DNA of 64,000 nucleotides from Daucus carota subsp. sativus (taxonomy: Eukaryota > Streptophyta > Magnoliopsida > Apiales > Apiaceae). Under the pieces are notes generated by a model. It saw only the letters and a program-made list of their open reading frames with translations. It ran no database searches and was not told where the DNA came from. Made by a program: the position numbers and the translations under genes. The first letter of the stretch is position 1; every line of letters starts with the position of its first letter. Location: positions 43,770,689 to 43,834,688 of the forward strand of contig NC_030381.2 of the NCBI RefSeq assembly GCF_001625215.2, given 5' to 3'. Of this stretch, positions 1 to 10,900 are shown one piece after another.

Positions 1-310
1 GCCATTGATAACTTAGTTTTTTAAAGTTCAGTGTTACAGTAGCACAAATGGTGTTACCATAGGCCTATAGTTACAGCTCATTTAGTGTTACCAAAGCAAA
101 TCAAAGTGTAGGCATAGAGGTGTATGGTTACACTTTTTGAGGTGTAACCAAAAAATGAAAATATGTTACCCTAGACCCCTATGGTAGCACCGATTTTAGT
201 TACGATCCTGTTTTGTGAAAAAGTGTTACCATAGCCCTTTTTTGCACTTTCAGCAACACTTTCTGGCCTTTATTCACACTTTTTTGGTTGTTACAATAGG
301 CCACTTATGG
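1..310. mobile_element. CACTA-like subterminal repeat field (partial)
   Basis: A short motif close to GTGTTACCATAG recurs about seven times in both orientations, near 31, 51, 93, 133, 150, 163 and 222. Clustered short motifs like this are typical of the subterminal regions of CACTA (En/Spm) DNA transposons. No transposase and no CACTA terminus are visible, and the left side is cut by the window edge. The family assignment is therefore an inference from the repeat style. Confidence 0.4.
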
Positions 311-720
311 TGTAGTGTATGTGAGTGTGTGCTTTTCGTATGTAACGAACTGTCTGAACCTGTGAGATGTTTTGCACTTGTTTTCCGTGTCAGTAGCGAA
401 CAAGTTCATGGAGGCTTCTATCCGTACCTGTAATATAAGTGGTTTGCAAAATGTTCTAACGACTACTTATCTACTACATTTATGTGGTGTTTGTATTATG
501 TTTGCTTCGGGATATCTTGTCATACTTTCCTATCCCTCTATTTCTTTTCTTTGTGCAGTGCCAAATTCACCTGACTATACACACACCTAATATATGAATT
601 AAGAATATATAGAATAGTAAAGTTTGAGCTTTGTAATTTTTATTGCAATAACGTTGTCCGTGGACAGTGGTGAAACCGGAATCTTGAAACATATGGGGCC
701 AAAATTTATAATTTTTTTTA

Positions 721-2651
721 GGGAAAATCAATTTTTTTATCACTAAATTATTATATCTTTTAGAAACTTACCACCCAACACAATTTATATTTAATACAAC
801 CATTAACGTTTCAATTTATATTTAATACAATCATTAACGTTTCCAACGTTTATGATTATAATCAGTCCGTTAGGTTTTATATAGAAACAGTGAAAATGGT
901 TGCCAGCGTGGATTTGCTTATTTCTTTCTTTTCTAGTGATTCTTCTACTTTGTAACTCCTCCACGTCAACCAAATTGCACACATGACCCCATTCACTTCA
1001 TCACTTCACTATATAATAATTTATTATTTAAATATTTTAGTGCAGATACTATGCAAACTCTATGCAATGCTTACTGCTTTTTCTATGCATTGGCAGTTTT
1101 CTGAGGACTTTGTAGTGTTCTGCATTCCCTCTGATCGTTACTATATCAGCATATTGTTTTTCTAATTAAGGTTTTAGATGTATATTTTAAATATTCAGAC
1201 TGTCTTCTTAATAATCTAAATCTCTCAGTACTTGCAGATACTAGCATTCAGGAATAGAGAGCTAACAGATTCAATAAACCTGAACAAAGGAACATCCAAC
1301 AAACAACAGGAGTATTGAAAACAGCTATAAAATAAAACCAAATTTCTTAAAAACACCTCCAGCAAGTGACAATTATCAGCATACCCTTCTTCCTTCCTCG
1401 TAACTCAAATTTTATCACGTTGCAGCAACCTACACTTCACATGTCAAGACCATCTGATCATCAGCACCACCAGTCAGTTAAAGAAGAGGATTTCTGCAAC
1501 ATGTTCGACGAGATCAAACCGTGTTTTGGCCGTGGCTTGAAAAACAAAAAACCTTCAACTAAATTCTGAAAAAACTTTATCCAATCAAGTGATCGAAATA
1601 TATATGTTTCTAAATTATCGAAACAAGTGAAACAAGTATCAAATCAAATATCAGTAATAAGTTGCAATAATCATTTCATCGAGCGAGCAATATGGTTAAC
1701 ACATAAGTATATTTCCATTCAATCTGGTAAAATAAAGCATGGTTGATGACCATTCTATTCATCTGACCATTCCAAATACAAGTTTCATTTTAGTAGTTCA
1801 TACTAAATTCAAAAAACAAGTTCATGACCATATCAGATACTTCCTACTAACATAAACAAAAGCTATAGAGATTTAATTGTTCTCCTGCTCATTTCTTGGC
1901 ACAACCTTCCTGCCTTTCTTCATCAGTGGAGATCTAATAGGTTGACTATAACTAGTGTGGTTGATTACATCTCCTAAACCATGAGTTGGTATAGTAGGCT
2001 GTGAACTTGTGACTTTCATTGTGGTTGTTGATGAAGACAAGTAGGTGTGCCCATCATCTCCCACAAACACACCAACACCAGATGTTTTTTTCACCTAATG
2101 AACTGGGGGAGCTGCTTTTAGAGGCCTTCCTCTTTTCTTTGGCTGTGTTGGAGGTTCTGTACTTGTAGTTGCCTTCTTTTTTTGCCCAGGCTTTGTTGCT
2201 GCATGTGTAGTATGTCCCTCCGTAGTCTGCATTATCATCATAAATACATGTTTAAACATGTTGAAATAAATTGTCTGATGAGTATGAAGTTTAAAAGGTA
2301 CCTTGTAATAGTAGACGCCTTCTCTCGTTTTGAACTCGCCCCCATGATGTATCTCAACTCTGCAGATTGTATCCATCGAACAGCCAAGCTTTTCATTACC
2401 CTACTTTTGTGTTTAGTGGGTCATCCCTCTATATTCCCTGCTCAATAGTTTGTATATTTATTTATTTGATAATATATGATTACAGGTCATCACCCAGGTG
2501 GAATAGTACTTAACAGACGTTAAGTATTTTTAACAGGAAGATTGGATTCTAATAAGAAAATTAATTGAAGCCTAACTCTAAGATAAAATTTTGTTGGGTG
2601 GCAAGTTTCTAAAAGATATAATAGTTTAGTGATAAAAAAATTGATTTTCCC
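721..2651 (-). mobile_element. Internally deleted MuDR-type MULE (DNA transposon)
   Basis: The ends are inverted repeats of about 60 bp, starting GGGAAAATCAATTTTTTTAT at 721 and mirrored at about 2588-2651. AT-only flanks at 712-720 and 2652-2660 match at 8 of 9 bases, consistent with a 9-bp target duplication. On the minus strand, 2376-2300 encodes a start resembling the N-terminus of MuDR transposases (MDTICRVEIHHGGEF). A GT..AG intron appears to follow, then a basic KKRGRPLK stretch and a GVGVFVGDDG stretch like the C-terminal tail of such transposases (2222-1873). The catalytic DDE core and zinc finger are absent and an in-frame TAG lies at 2095-2097. This is a defective element that kept only the two ends of its transposase. 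It shares its termini with the element at 46494-47637. Confidence 0.75.
1873..2376 (-). pseudogene. MuDR-like transposase remnant (N- and C-terminal ends joined)
   Basis: The minus-strand reading opens with MDTICRVEIHHGGEFKTREG, similar to the usual N-terminal 'IHHGG.F' start of plant MULE transposases. A candidate intron (GTACCT...TGCAG) covers roughly 2300-2223. Next come a Lys/Thr-rich segment, KKRGRPLK, and after one in-frame stop a further 70 residues with the GVGVF motif often seen at MULE transposase C-termini. About 500 residues expected between these ends are missing, including the DDE catalytic region. The product cannot be an active transposase. It could still be expressed as a small peptide, but nothing here shows that. 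Confidence 0.6.
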
Positions 2652-2679
2652 ATTTTTTTAAAACACATTTCATGTTCCA

Positions 2680-3475
2680 GGGCCCAGCGGAGCCACAGCA
2701 AAGGCTGTGCTGGGCTCTAGCCCAGGACAAAAAAATAATACTATAAAATTTTCTATTATGTAGTCCAGTTTTTTGAAGTTAGCCCATGATAAATTAGGCC
2801 CAACCCACTTTTTTTATCTAAAACATTGAGGGGTCGTTTGGTTTAGGCTTTCCTGGTATCAGGTATGGGTTTTGTTCATTACAAACCCATACCTGGTGTT
2901 TGGTTAGAATTTTATTTCATCAAACCCATTCCTCAAACCCACAAGGTATGAGAATTTCATACCCAAGAGGGGAGGTGGGTATGAAACGTGGGTTTCAGAA
3001 ATCAAAATTGTTCTCTTTTATTTTCATTATTATTTATATTATTTCTTGTAAATTTTTAACACAAAATGAAACTAATGACTTAAAAATGTATATAAATATT
3101 AATTTAATGATATTTTAAATTAATTACAATTAACAACTCATAAATATTATAATTCAACCATATTCATTCCACCACTCAACCAAACACCTGATATCATAAA
3201 TAATACCTCAACCCCATACCAGCTTAACCCGATTCCTCATTCCAACCCCATACCCTCTCTCCAACCAAACGACCCCTGAGAGTTAAGGAAGAAAATAAAT
3301 AAAGAAACTTCAAAATAAAACTCTAGCTAGGTTTTTAAGCAAGGAAGGGAGGGGATTAGAGATCTGAAAATAATTAACAACAAAATTAAGTAAGATTTGT
3401 CATTTGACAAAGAATTTTTTTCAAAGTTAGCCTAGGTAAAAAATAATTCCTAGCTCCGCTCTTAGGCCCAGGCCA
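2680..3475. mobile_element. Degenerate TIR element interrupted by a MITE
   Basis: Around 2681-2706 the sequence reads GGGCCCAGCGGAGCCAC, and near 3450-3476 the opposite strand carries a similar GCGGAGCTAGGAATTATT stretch followed by GGGCC. Such 'gcggagcta/cc' ends are common in degraded plant DNA elements. The repeats are imperfect and no target duplication could be fixed, so the boundaries are approximate. The MITE at 2830-3276 sits inside. Confidence 0.3.
2830..3276. mobile_element. PIF/Harbinger-like MITE (GGGGTCGTTTGGTT ends)
   Basis: The inverted ends GGGGTCGTTTGGTT (2830) and AACCAAACGACCCC (ending 3276) bound 447 bp. A 3-bp duplication TGA flanks both sides (2827-2829 and 3277-3279). 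A 3-bp duplication fits PIF/Harbinger-type elements, although TAA/TTA is the more usual target. No coding capacity is seen. The interior holds inverted 'accccatacc'-type motifs. Confidence 0.6.
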
Positions 3476-3774
3476 TGAGCTGGAAAGGAATGTAGTTTAA
3501 ATAGTTTATGAGGGTATAAAGCCGGGGCTTCAGTTTACTCAGCTCCTCCTTGTTGTTTCCCTATCTTTGTGTGGCTTGAGATTGTTTGTGCGTAATGGAG
3601 GTGTAGTGATGGTGAGATATGTGTTTGGTAGGATGGTGACAGCAATGCATAGATATCGGTTAGTGAAATACACTAGTATTTTCCTGTTTCTACTGCCAAC
3701 TCCTTTCCTTGTTTCTGTTATGTTACTTTTTCCCATTATAGTTGTTACAGAATAAGTCTGTGTTGAAGGTCTTT

Positions 3775-4340
3775 CTAGAGCTCTAAGGTTAGCAGCTGTT
3801 AGAGATGAAATTACGGGTATTCGACCCCAAGGATAAGTCATCTGCTGTTTGCTGATGATAGTTTCTTATTCTTTGAAGCTAACAATCAGGAAGCTGCTGC
3901 TATCAAATCTTGACTGTTAAGGTATGAGATTCTTTAAGGTGGCCATCAACCTTCAAAAATCTGGCATCATGTTTAGTGCCAACGTGCTGAATTACTCAAG
4001 AATGGACATTTCTGAAAACAATTTACAGGATAGTAAGTATCTTGGCCTTTCTTCTCTCATTGGCAAATCTAAGAAGAATGTATTTAATTTCTTGAAAAGT
4101 AGGGTGTGGGAAAGAATTGAGGGATTGCACACAAAATTGTTGTCCAAAGCGGGAAAAGCTGTGTTAATCAGAAGTGGAGCACAAGCAGTTCCTTCGTATT
4201 GTATGTCCTATTTTTTTCTTGCCGAAGACTCTATGGAGGACATTCAAGGAATTCTTAATGATTTTTGGTGGAGTTCTAATTCTAAGGAGAAATGAGGTAT
4301 ACGGTGGCATCGGTGGGAAGATTTGTGTAATGCCAAAAAA
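3775..4340 (+). mobile_element. LINE (L1-type) reverse transcriptase fragment
   Basis: Near 3838 one frame reads SHLLFADDSFLFFEANNQ, which contains the F/Y-A-D-D catalytic motif of reverse transcriptase. From 3924 another frame encodes 123 residues typical of the region after it in plant LINE polyproteins: KYLGLSSLIGKSKKNVFNFL, a KLLSKAGKAVLI motif and a final NDFWW. The two parts lie in different frames and a stop separates them. The endonuclease and RNase H parts and a poly(A) tail are not present. This is a dead, truncated non-LTR retrotransposon copy. Confidence 0.8.
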
Positions 4341-4830
4341 CGTTACTCCCTTTCAATTTACATGTACATTTTCAAAAAAATATTTTGTTTCAAATTAATT
4401 GTCCACTTCAACTTTCAATGCAAAATCATATTTCCAAAGTCAATTCTCCCCACATATCTCTTATTTATATTTTCTAGATCAATCTCATTCTACATATTAT
4501 GCTCATTTAATGCGATTAATTTGTGAACATCCATGATTTTTTGAAAGTGGCTCGGCTCGATTAACTTCGGCTCGAATTACGTCTGGTTCGAAATTTGGCT
4601 CGCTCGGCCCGAATTACACTCCAAGATTTGTGTAAGAATTCACTTGTGGCTAAGTTTGAAATTAAAGATGCAGCGTACTTCATTTGACTTTTTATTATTT
4701 TGGAAATATGTGATCAATAATTTCATAGGAGGAGTGAAATTTGAATTCTTAAATCATAGTTCGATTCACCATAACATTAAAAGGTAATTACATATCGCAC
4801 CCTTTAAATATTGTTCAAAAACGATAGAGT

Positions 4831-6004
4831 ACCTATACTTTAAGAAACTCAACTCGCACTCCTTATCTTTACTTCTCAAAACCGAGATGCACTCTCTGCC
4901 GTTAACTTCCGTTAACTCAGTGCCCTCCGTTAAGTCACTATATATATAATTGCAATTCGGACCCCCTAACTTACGTTCAAAAACAATATTGTACCTGTAC
5001 TTTTGGAAACCCAAATCGGACCACCTATCTTTACATTTCAAGAACGATACGCACAGCCTCCGTTGAATTCCGTTACCTTCCGTTAAAATACTCCTCCATC
5101 TCAATTTACATGTCCTTTTTGCTTTTTTAAAGTCAGATTGACTAATTTTTGACCAACTATTAAAAAAATATTTATTTATTATTTTAGGAAATAGAAAGTT
5201 ACATATTAAAATATACTAAATTTTGTTTTAAAAAATATCATCAAAAAGTAAATCTAGCCTATTTTAATAGAGGTAAATAATAGGGAGTCGGAATTGCAGT
5301 TACCTCTATTATTTGTGAAATTCGAACCCTCTATTATTTGCGAAAACAAATAGACTAGATTTACTTTTTGATGATATTTTTTAAAAAATTTTTGTTTAAT
5401 TAAGTTATGCCCAAGTCAAAATTATTTTACATATTGAATGATTTTAAATTTTTAGTGACATATGTATTGGGTATTTAAAATATACACTATTTTAAATATA
5501 AAAAATAAATATTATATGATATTTATTATAAATAATACATAAAATTTATCTATTGATTAAAATATATAAATTTTAATTATTTTGTTTGGAAAAATTGATC
5601 AAAATTTTTTAAAAAAAATATCATCAAAAATTAAATCTAGTCTATTATAATAAATACATATTTTCAAATAGTTGGTCAAAAATTAGTTAATTTAACTCCT
5701 CAAAAAGCAAAAGGGACATGTAAATTGAGACGAATGAGTATTTTAACGGAAAAGTAACGGAATTCAACAGAAGGGGTGTTTATCGTTCCTGAGATGTAAA
5801 AATATGTGGTGCGATTCGAGTTTTCAAGAATATGGGTACAATATCGTTTTTGAACGTAAGTTAGGGGGTCCGAATTGCAATTATATATATATAATGACTT
5901 AACGGAGTGCACTGAGTTAACGGAAGTTAACGGCAGGGGGTGCATCTCGGTTTTAAGAAGTAAAGATAAGGGATGCGGGTTGAGTTTCTTAAAGTATAGG
6001 TACT
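4831..6004. repeat. Foldback element with ~265-bp inverted arms, carrying a nested Stowaway
   Basis: The arms 4831-5088 and 5741-6004 are near-perfect reverse complements. Both include CCGTTAACTTCCGTTAACTC and TTGCAATTCGGACCCCCTAA. Together they form a long palindrome split by the insertion at 5091-5738. The open frames of 112 and 81 codons on the minus strand are a by-product of the arms. No transposase is present. A transcript through this region would form a long hairpin. Confidence 0.75.
5091..5738. mobile_element. Stowaway/mariner-like MITE, itself containing a further inverted copy
   Basis: The ends CTCCTCCATCTCAATTTACA and its mirror (to 5738) are flanked by TA at 5089-5090 and 5739-5740, as expected for Tc1/mariner-type MITEs. 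The interior holds an extra inverted pair (about 5216-5265 against 5345-5393) sharing AAATCTAG(C/T)CTATT and ATGATATTTTTTAAAA with the arms. The element therefore looks like one copy nested in, or recombined with, another. It splits the foldback element around it almost at its centre. Confidence 0.7.
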
Positions 6005-6009
6005 AAAGT

Positions 6010-6585
6010 GATTTTTGGTTTTTGGTGATAGGATAATATTTTAACAATTCTAATTTCATTTTAATGAAAGTAACACATCAATCGCATAATAATATAATAG
6101 TTATAGTTAATTTTTTAATAACAAATTGACTATAATTTGATCAAACTTTATATCAATAGATTAAAAAAAATATATATCATTAAAAATTATATAAAATATT
6201 TTTAAAAACTGGCTTTTTATTTTCTTAAGTTATAAATCGATAATTTTTAATCTTTTTTGCTAGCTTTTTTTTTTTTGACAGAATTTTTTTTGCTAGTTAA
6301 TTTGACTAAGACACGTATAATTTGGAAGGTGATAATCTATTAATTGGAATTACAAAATTTATAATTATATATTTATTATAATTATTAAATATATCATAAT
6401 TCATGCTTAATTAATTCAATTATCATTCTATCTATCAATTTTATATTGAAACAATACAACAATTAATGGGATTTCAGGACTACAATCAGAGATTAATACA
6501 AAACTGGTAGATATCAGGAGTGACGAGTTGAGATTGAGCAGAAAAGACTACTCTAAAGACTGGATGACCCAAGTCAGCTAGAAAG
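6010..6585. other. AT-rich spacer and 5' region of the folate-receptor-like gene
   Basis: No gene or clear element is visible. The last ~100 bases before the start codon at 6586 are less AT-rich and probably hold the 5' leader. No convincing TATA box could be chosen among the many AT runs. Confidence 0.4.
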
Positions 6586-9500
6586 ATGAGTTCCATTAAC
6601 ACCATACTTTGGCTACTGCTCCTTGCTTCATTTGATCTTTTACTCTCCTATGCATCTGGTATGTTTCTTGATCTGGGTTTTGTTTTTATTTTTTAAATCT
6701 TTTGTTGTTTGAATCAACCCTGATATAAATATTAACCTTGTATCCTTCTCTGATGATATAGTTTGAAAGAAACAATCTTGGTTATTATCTAGGAGTACTA
6801 ATTGAATTGTTGACTTGACAGAAAGATCAGTTCTTTGTACAAATTTGAATATGAATCTTTTTTTTGGAGGTGGATTTTAAATTTTGGTTTTTGGTTGTTA
6901 TGATTTGAAGTTTGCAATCTTGGATTATTAGAATCTTATAAGAAGTTTAATGCAAAATAAGATCTTTTTCTTTTCTTTGTCAAATTGGAACCTTGTATTG
7001 GAGAAGTGGAGCTTGTGCACAAATTTGGTCTGTGATTTTGTAAGGGGTCGAAGGTTTTATGTTAATGGGGCTAATTTAACCCAAAAACTAGTTCGTAGGG
7101 TACAATGGCTTCCCTTAATGGTTAGGAAGTGATCATCACCTTCTTGTAAACACTGTTCAGTTTCCGAAAAAATATCCCTCCTCACTTATCATGGTATAAT
7201 CACCCAAAAATATCCCTCTTCACAATGTGACAACACTCCTCCCAGGCAAAGCCACCTTAAGATTGTTGTAACCTGAACTTATGTCTTAGACTAGCTGTCA
7301 AACTTTGTGAACTTACATACTATTCACTAATTAGAACATAGGTGTCCTTAAGCTTCAATTATTTGATTCCCAGTGCTTTGTGAGTGGGGTAGATCCGACG
7401 AAGCTGGAGATCTGGTGTTAATAGGTATCTTAAAGCATATACAGTAAGTATTACTGGGGAAGGAACTTCCTTTATTTCAAAGATTTTGTAGCCATGAAAG
7501 GAACTTCAGTGCTTGATTTTTGCAGCTCTGTCAAAAGTTTTGGACTTTTAGTTCATTAAACAGAGTTCTAGTGTCTACGACTATGATCAGGATGAAATAT
7601 ACTAGGGTTTAGGGATGAACATATGGAATATCTTTTACTGCACTGAGTACTAATTTTCTGTCAATAATTTAGTTGCTGGTCTTAGAGACGTCCTAGAAAG
7701 ATAGTGAGATAGTAAGTTCCAAAAAAGACCGGTGTTAATATATTAGCTGGCTGATGTCCTGTAAGCCTCCACTGCACTTCGAATTTAGTGCAGTACTTTC
7801 TTCTGTCTCAAGCTCTAATTAAGTAAAACCCTACAAAACTTACTTTACCAATTATACGGCCAATTGTCCATTCCAGATTTCCGGCCCAAACTTCTAAAAC
7901 TTATGACACCTAATTAACTGTAGTGTTATTTTAAGAGGAATATAAGAAGACTTCTAAACGAATTTTTGGCGAGAAAAGTTGAGAGCAATTTATCTACGAT
8001 GAGTTTGTGTAGAAATGGGACATTCAATTTATAATTTAAAATAGTATGAAGGGAATAGAGGAATAGATGGAAATATGAAACTGTACCTACAACAATTACC
8101 AATATCAATTTATTCCATCCAACTAAGAGAGCACTAGTGTTAATACAAATATACAATCTTTGAACCACATATATTCTCACGTTGTGCCATTTTTTTCACA
8201 ACATGTTACAGATAGCCCGAATGGAGTTTGTAGTTCTATGGGTGGCCGGTTTCCTCCATACACAATCAAAGGCAAACCTCCCAGGAGAGTTAACAAGGGC
8301 CCCAAAGATTTGACCCTTTGCAGGATGTTCCGTAAAAGGACTTGTTGTGATGTGACACAAACACATCCAGCATTCCTGACCATAAGGAAACTAGCTTCTA
8401 CAGGGGAAGCAAGTGAAGATTGCCTTCAGTTGTGGGAATTACTGGAGTGTTCTGTCTGTGACCCAGAAGTTGGTGTACGATCTGGCCCTCCTCTTGTATG
8501 TTCTACGTTCTGTGATAGAGTGTACGAGGCATGCTCTAATGCATATTTTTCAATGGATGTGAGCACACAGGTTGGTTAATCTCAGGGACCCAGAATCACC
8601 TTTTCAATTGACAAGCATAGTGTGAAGTGTCTATCTGAAAATTGTGCAAATTGTCTACTTGCTCCAGGAGGCGTATAATGCATCTGTTGTGCTCATTGAA
8701 TAATCATGAGCGACCGAGAAAATGAAACAAAGTATTCTCGGATGCAGATGGGTTATGTGTGTGTGTGTGTGTCAGTGTTGTAGAAATCCCCGATTTATTG
8801 AAAAATACCCGACCTATTGAAAAATCCTCGATTAATCCTTAAAATATATCTTACCAAACACTTCAATTTGACTAAAAATCCCCAATTTTCAAAAAAAAAT
8901 CCGATAAATCCTGAATCGGTAGGTCAACCGATCAGCTCCGATTCTCGATTTCTACAATCATGGTGTGTGCGTGTGTGTGCGTGTAGGTTCTAAAGTAACT
9001 GAACTCGCTTTTACCAATTTTAGAACTTCAATCATCTCAACAACCATCACATGACAGGTTTTAGCACCTTGTGGAGTGAACGACTTCGTTTGTGGGAGGG
9101 CTTCTGAGTGGATTTCTAATGGCTCTGAGCTTTGTCGTGCATCTGGTTTTTCAGTGAAGCCGCTGTATGATAAACAAGAGAGATCTTGTTATGGTGGGAA
9201 ATCAAGTCTAGATGCCATCGCTGATGCATGGAAGCCCTCAAGATATAAAGATGTGCATCAAACCAAAAATTCTGGGGTAGCAAAAGGTTTGCAGCAGTGG
9301 GTGAGGGAAGTGCTATCTAACGAAAAAGTTTCATGGGCAGTGGCAGGAATGGTTCTTACTGCAGGGGTTTTGTTCAAAAGGTTAATGTCATAATTTCTTG
9401 GTACAGTTGAACTGATGAAATTTGGTAGTCATGTGCCTGCTGTTCATGTCTATAGTTGTTTCCTTAAATCTTGTTTATTGACTATTTGCAGCCTGTGCTC

Positions 9501-9995
9501 ATAATGTTTTCTGGTTTTTCTTGCTACATATCACAGATATGCCTGATACTGACTGCAAAAGGGTATTACGAGAATATAGATTTTAGATCTTTGATTCTTG
9601 CACATTAGGAAATTATCTTGAAGGCGCTAAAATTTGTTACATCATAATATCTGCACAGCCAACTGCTCCAGAATATATTGTCGTGTCTCTTCCTTCATTC
9701 TTTACTCATGCCCAACTTGAATGTATTCATACAAAACTATGATTTAGACACACGGGTATTAACTTTACCCCAAAAGAAGAAGACTGCATATATTTTATCA
9801 TGGCTTGCTTTTCTTGAGTATATCTATAAAAATCTGCTGCTAATTTATGCTTTTGTGGGGTTATGCAGTAGAAGGAAGAGACGGCGGCAACACCAGATAC
9901 AAGCTGCAATTCAGCGGAACGCAAGGAAAATTGACCGAAACCTGAAGCCAAAATCCCCTGATGGTCAAACAAATAGAATAGGTAGTCGGAGATGA
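6586..9995 (+). CDS. Folate-receptor-domain membrane protein (AT5G27830-like), 4 exons
   Basis: The coding exons are 6586-6658, 8212-8570, 9058-9380 and 9869-9995; all junctions are GT..AG and keep frame, giving 293 residues. Residues 1-24 are a hydrophobic signal peptide. Exon 2 carries a Cys-rich module (CRMFRKRTCCDVTQTHPAF, then CLQLWELLECSVCDPEVGV and PLVCSTFCDRVYEACSNAYF) matching the plant branch of the folate-receptor conserved domain. Exon 3 adds more cysteines and a hydrophobic stretch (VSWAVAGMVLTAGVLF) that is a likely membrane anchor. Exon 4 is a very basic tail (RRKRRRQHQ) that would face the cytosol. The predicted protein is a single-pass membrane protein with a disulphide-rich outer or lumenal domain. 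Its ligand in plants is not established. Intron 1 is about 1.55 kb; intron 2 holds a MITE. Confidence 0.85.
8773..8962. mobile_element. hAT-type MITE inserted in a GT microsatellite (intron 2)
   Basis: Ends CAGTGTTGTAGAAATC and, on the opposite strand, CATGATTGTAGAAATCGAGA bound 190 bp. The sequence is rich in ATCCCCGATT-type motifs. GT dinucleotide repeats lie on both sides (8757-8772 and 8963-8985), so an 8-bp hAT duplication GTGTGTGT/GTGTGTGC is plausible but cannot be separated from the repeat itself. The element lies wholly inside intron 2 of the folate-receptor-like gene and should be spliced out. Confidence 0.55.
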
Positions 9996-10900
9996 TAGAC
10001 CCCTTGAGGTTAGTCATGCAAATTCTTTATAACCACCTACTTGTATTTCATTTTCTTCCTGCCCCTTCTGTTAAAGCTGACGCTGTTGGTGATTAATTGG
10101 TGTCAAAGATATTAGGTTTGTCTGTTTAAGTAAGGTATTCATATCTACTGTTTTGTTTGTTTAATGCAGTTTCGTCAGCTTACATGATGTGATATAGGAG
10201 GCTGGGGAAAGAGGCTCTAACCAGTTTATAGAAGATTAGAAGTAAAATTTTGAGTATGCAGACAAAACGGGATACTTGTAGCCATATAGCAAGTATCAGT
10301 TTCTAAAAAAATCCTGGTGCACTTTGGCCTTTTGTACTTCAAGATAATATAAGATTGTGTTTAAAAGAAAAATATGTGTTGCTATACACTCTAATCGTCT
10401 AAGATACACCAGGCTCTTTTGGTATATAACAATGTTCTAGAAATAGCTAGATGCATAGGCGGCGAGACTACCTTCTTGGGGACTAGTCGGCTAAAAGAAG
10501 GTTAATCGAAATATTAGTTGGATGTATTTTAAGACGACTTCTCAATGCTACCTTTGTCCCGAGCAGTTCTTTACTTTTGAGACAGAGGGTCGACATGCAT
10601 TTTAATTTCCAAGCTCTCAATCCCACCTAGATCCATTCATGTAAGAGTTTGCAATAAAACCCAATTTATAGCACCACTGGCTGAAAGAAGCTAAATTACA
10701 CAGGGAGGGAACCAAAGCTCATGTACAGAATATATGACCAAAAGCTGTCTCTTTCTTCCCCAATTTACACTATGAAACTTCTAATGACAGAAAATAGTAA
10801 TTACAACAAGGTACGCCAATTTGCCTATACTGGTTCAGTCTTCAATTTCTTGAAACAATCAACTTCTCATCATCTTCAAGTGCAGCAAATTTTGTTGGGC
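9996..10900. other. Convergent intergenic region between folate-receptor-like and PP1 genes
   Basis: This stretch holds the 3' ends of two convergent genes. The ORFs here are short and unlike any family I know. The stretch from about 10660 to 10900 is probably the 3' UTR of the PP1 gene. Confidence 0.4.

Noticed and set aside
4766-5945. ORFs of 112 and 81 codons in the foldback arms
   Set aside because: The two are mirror images produced by the inverted repeat, with no known domain.
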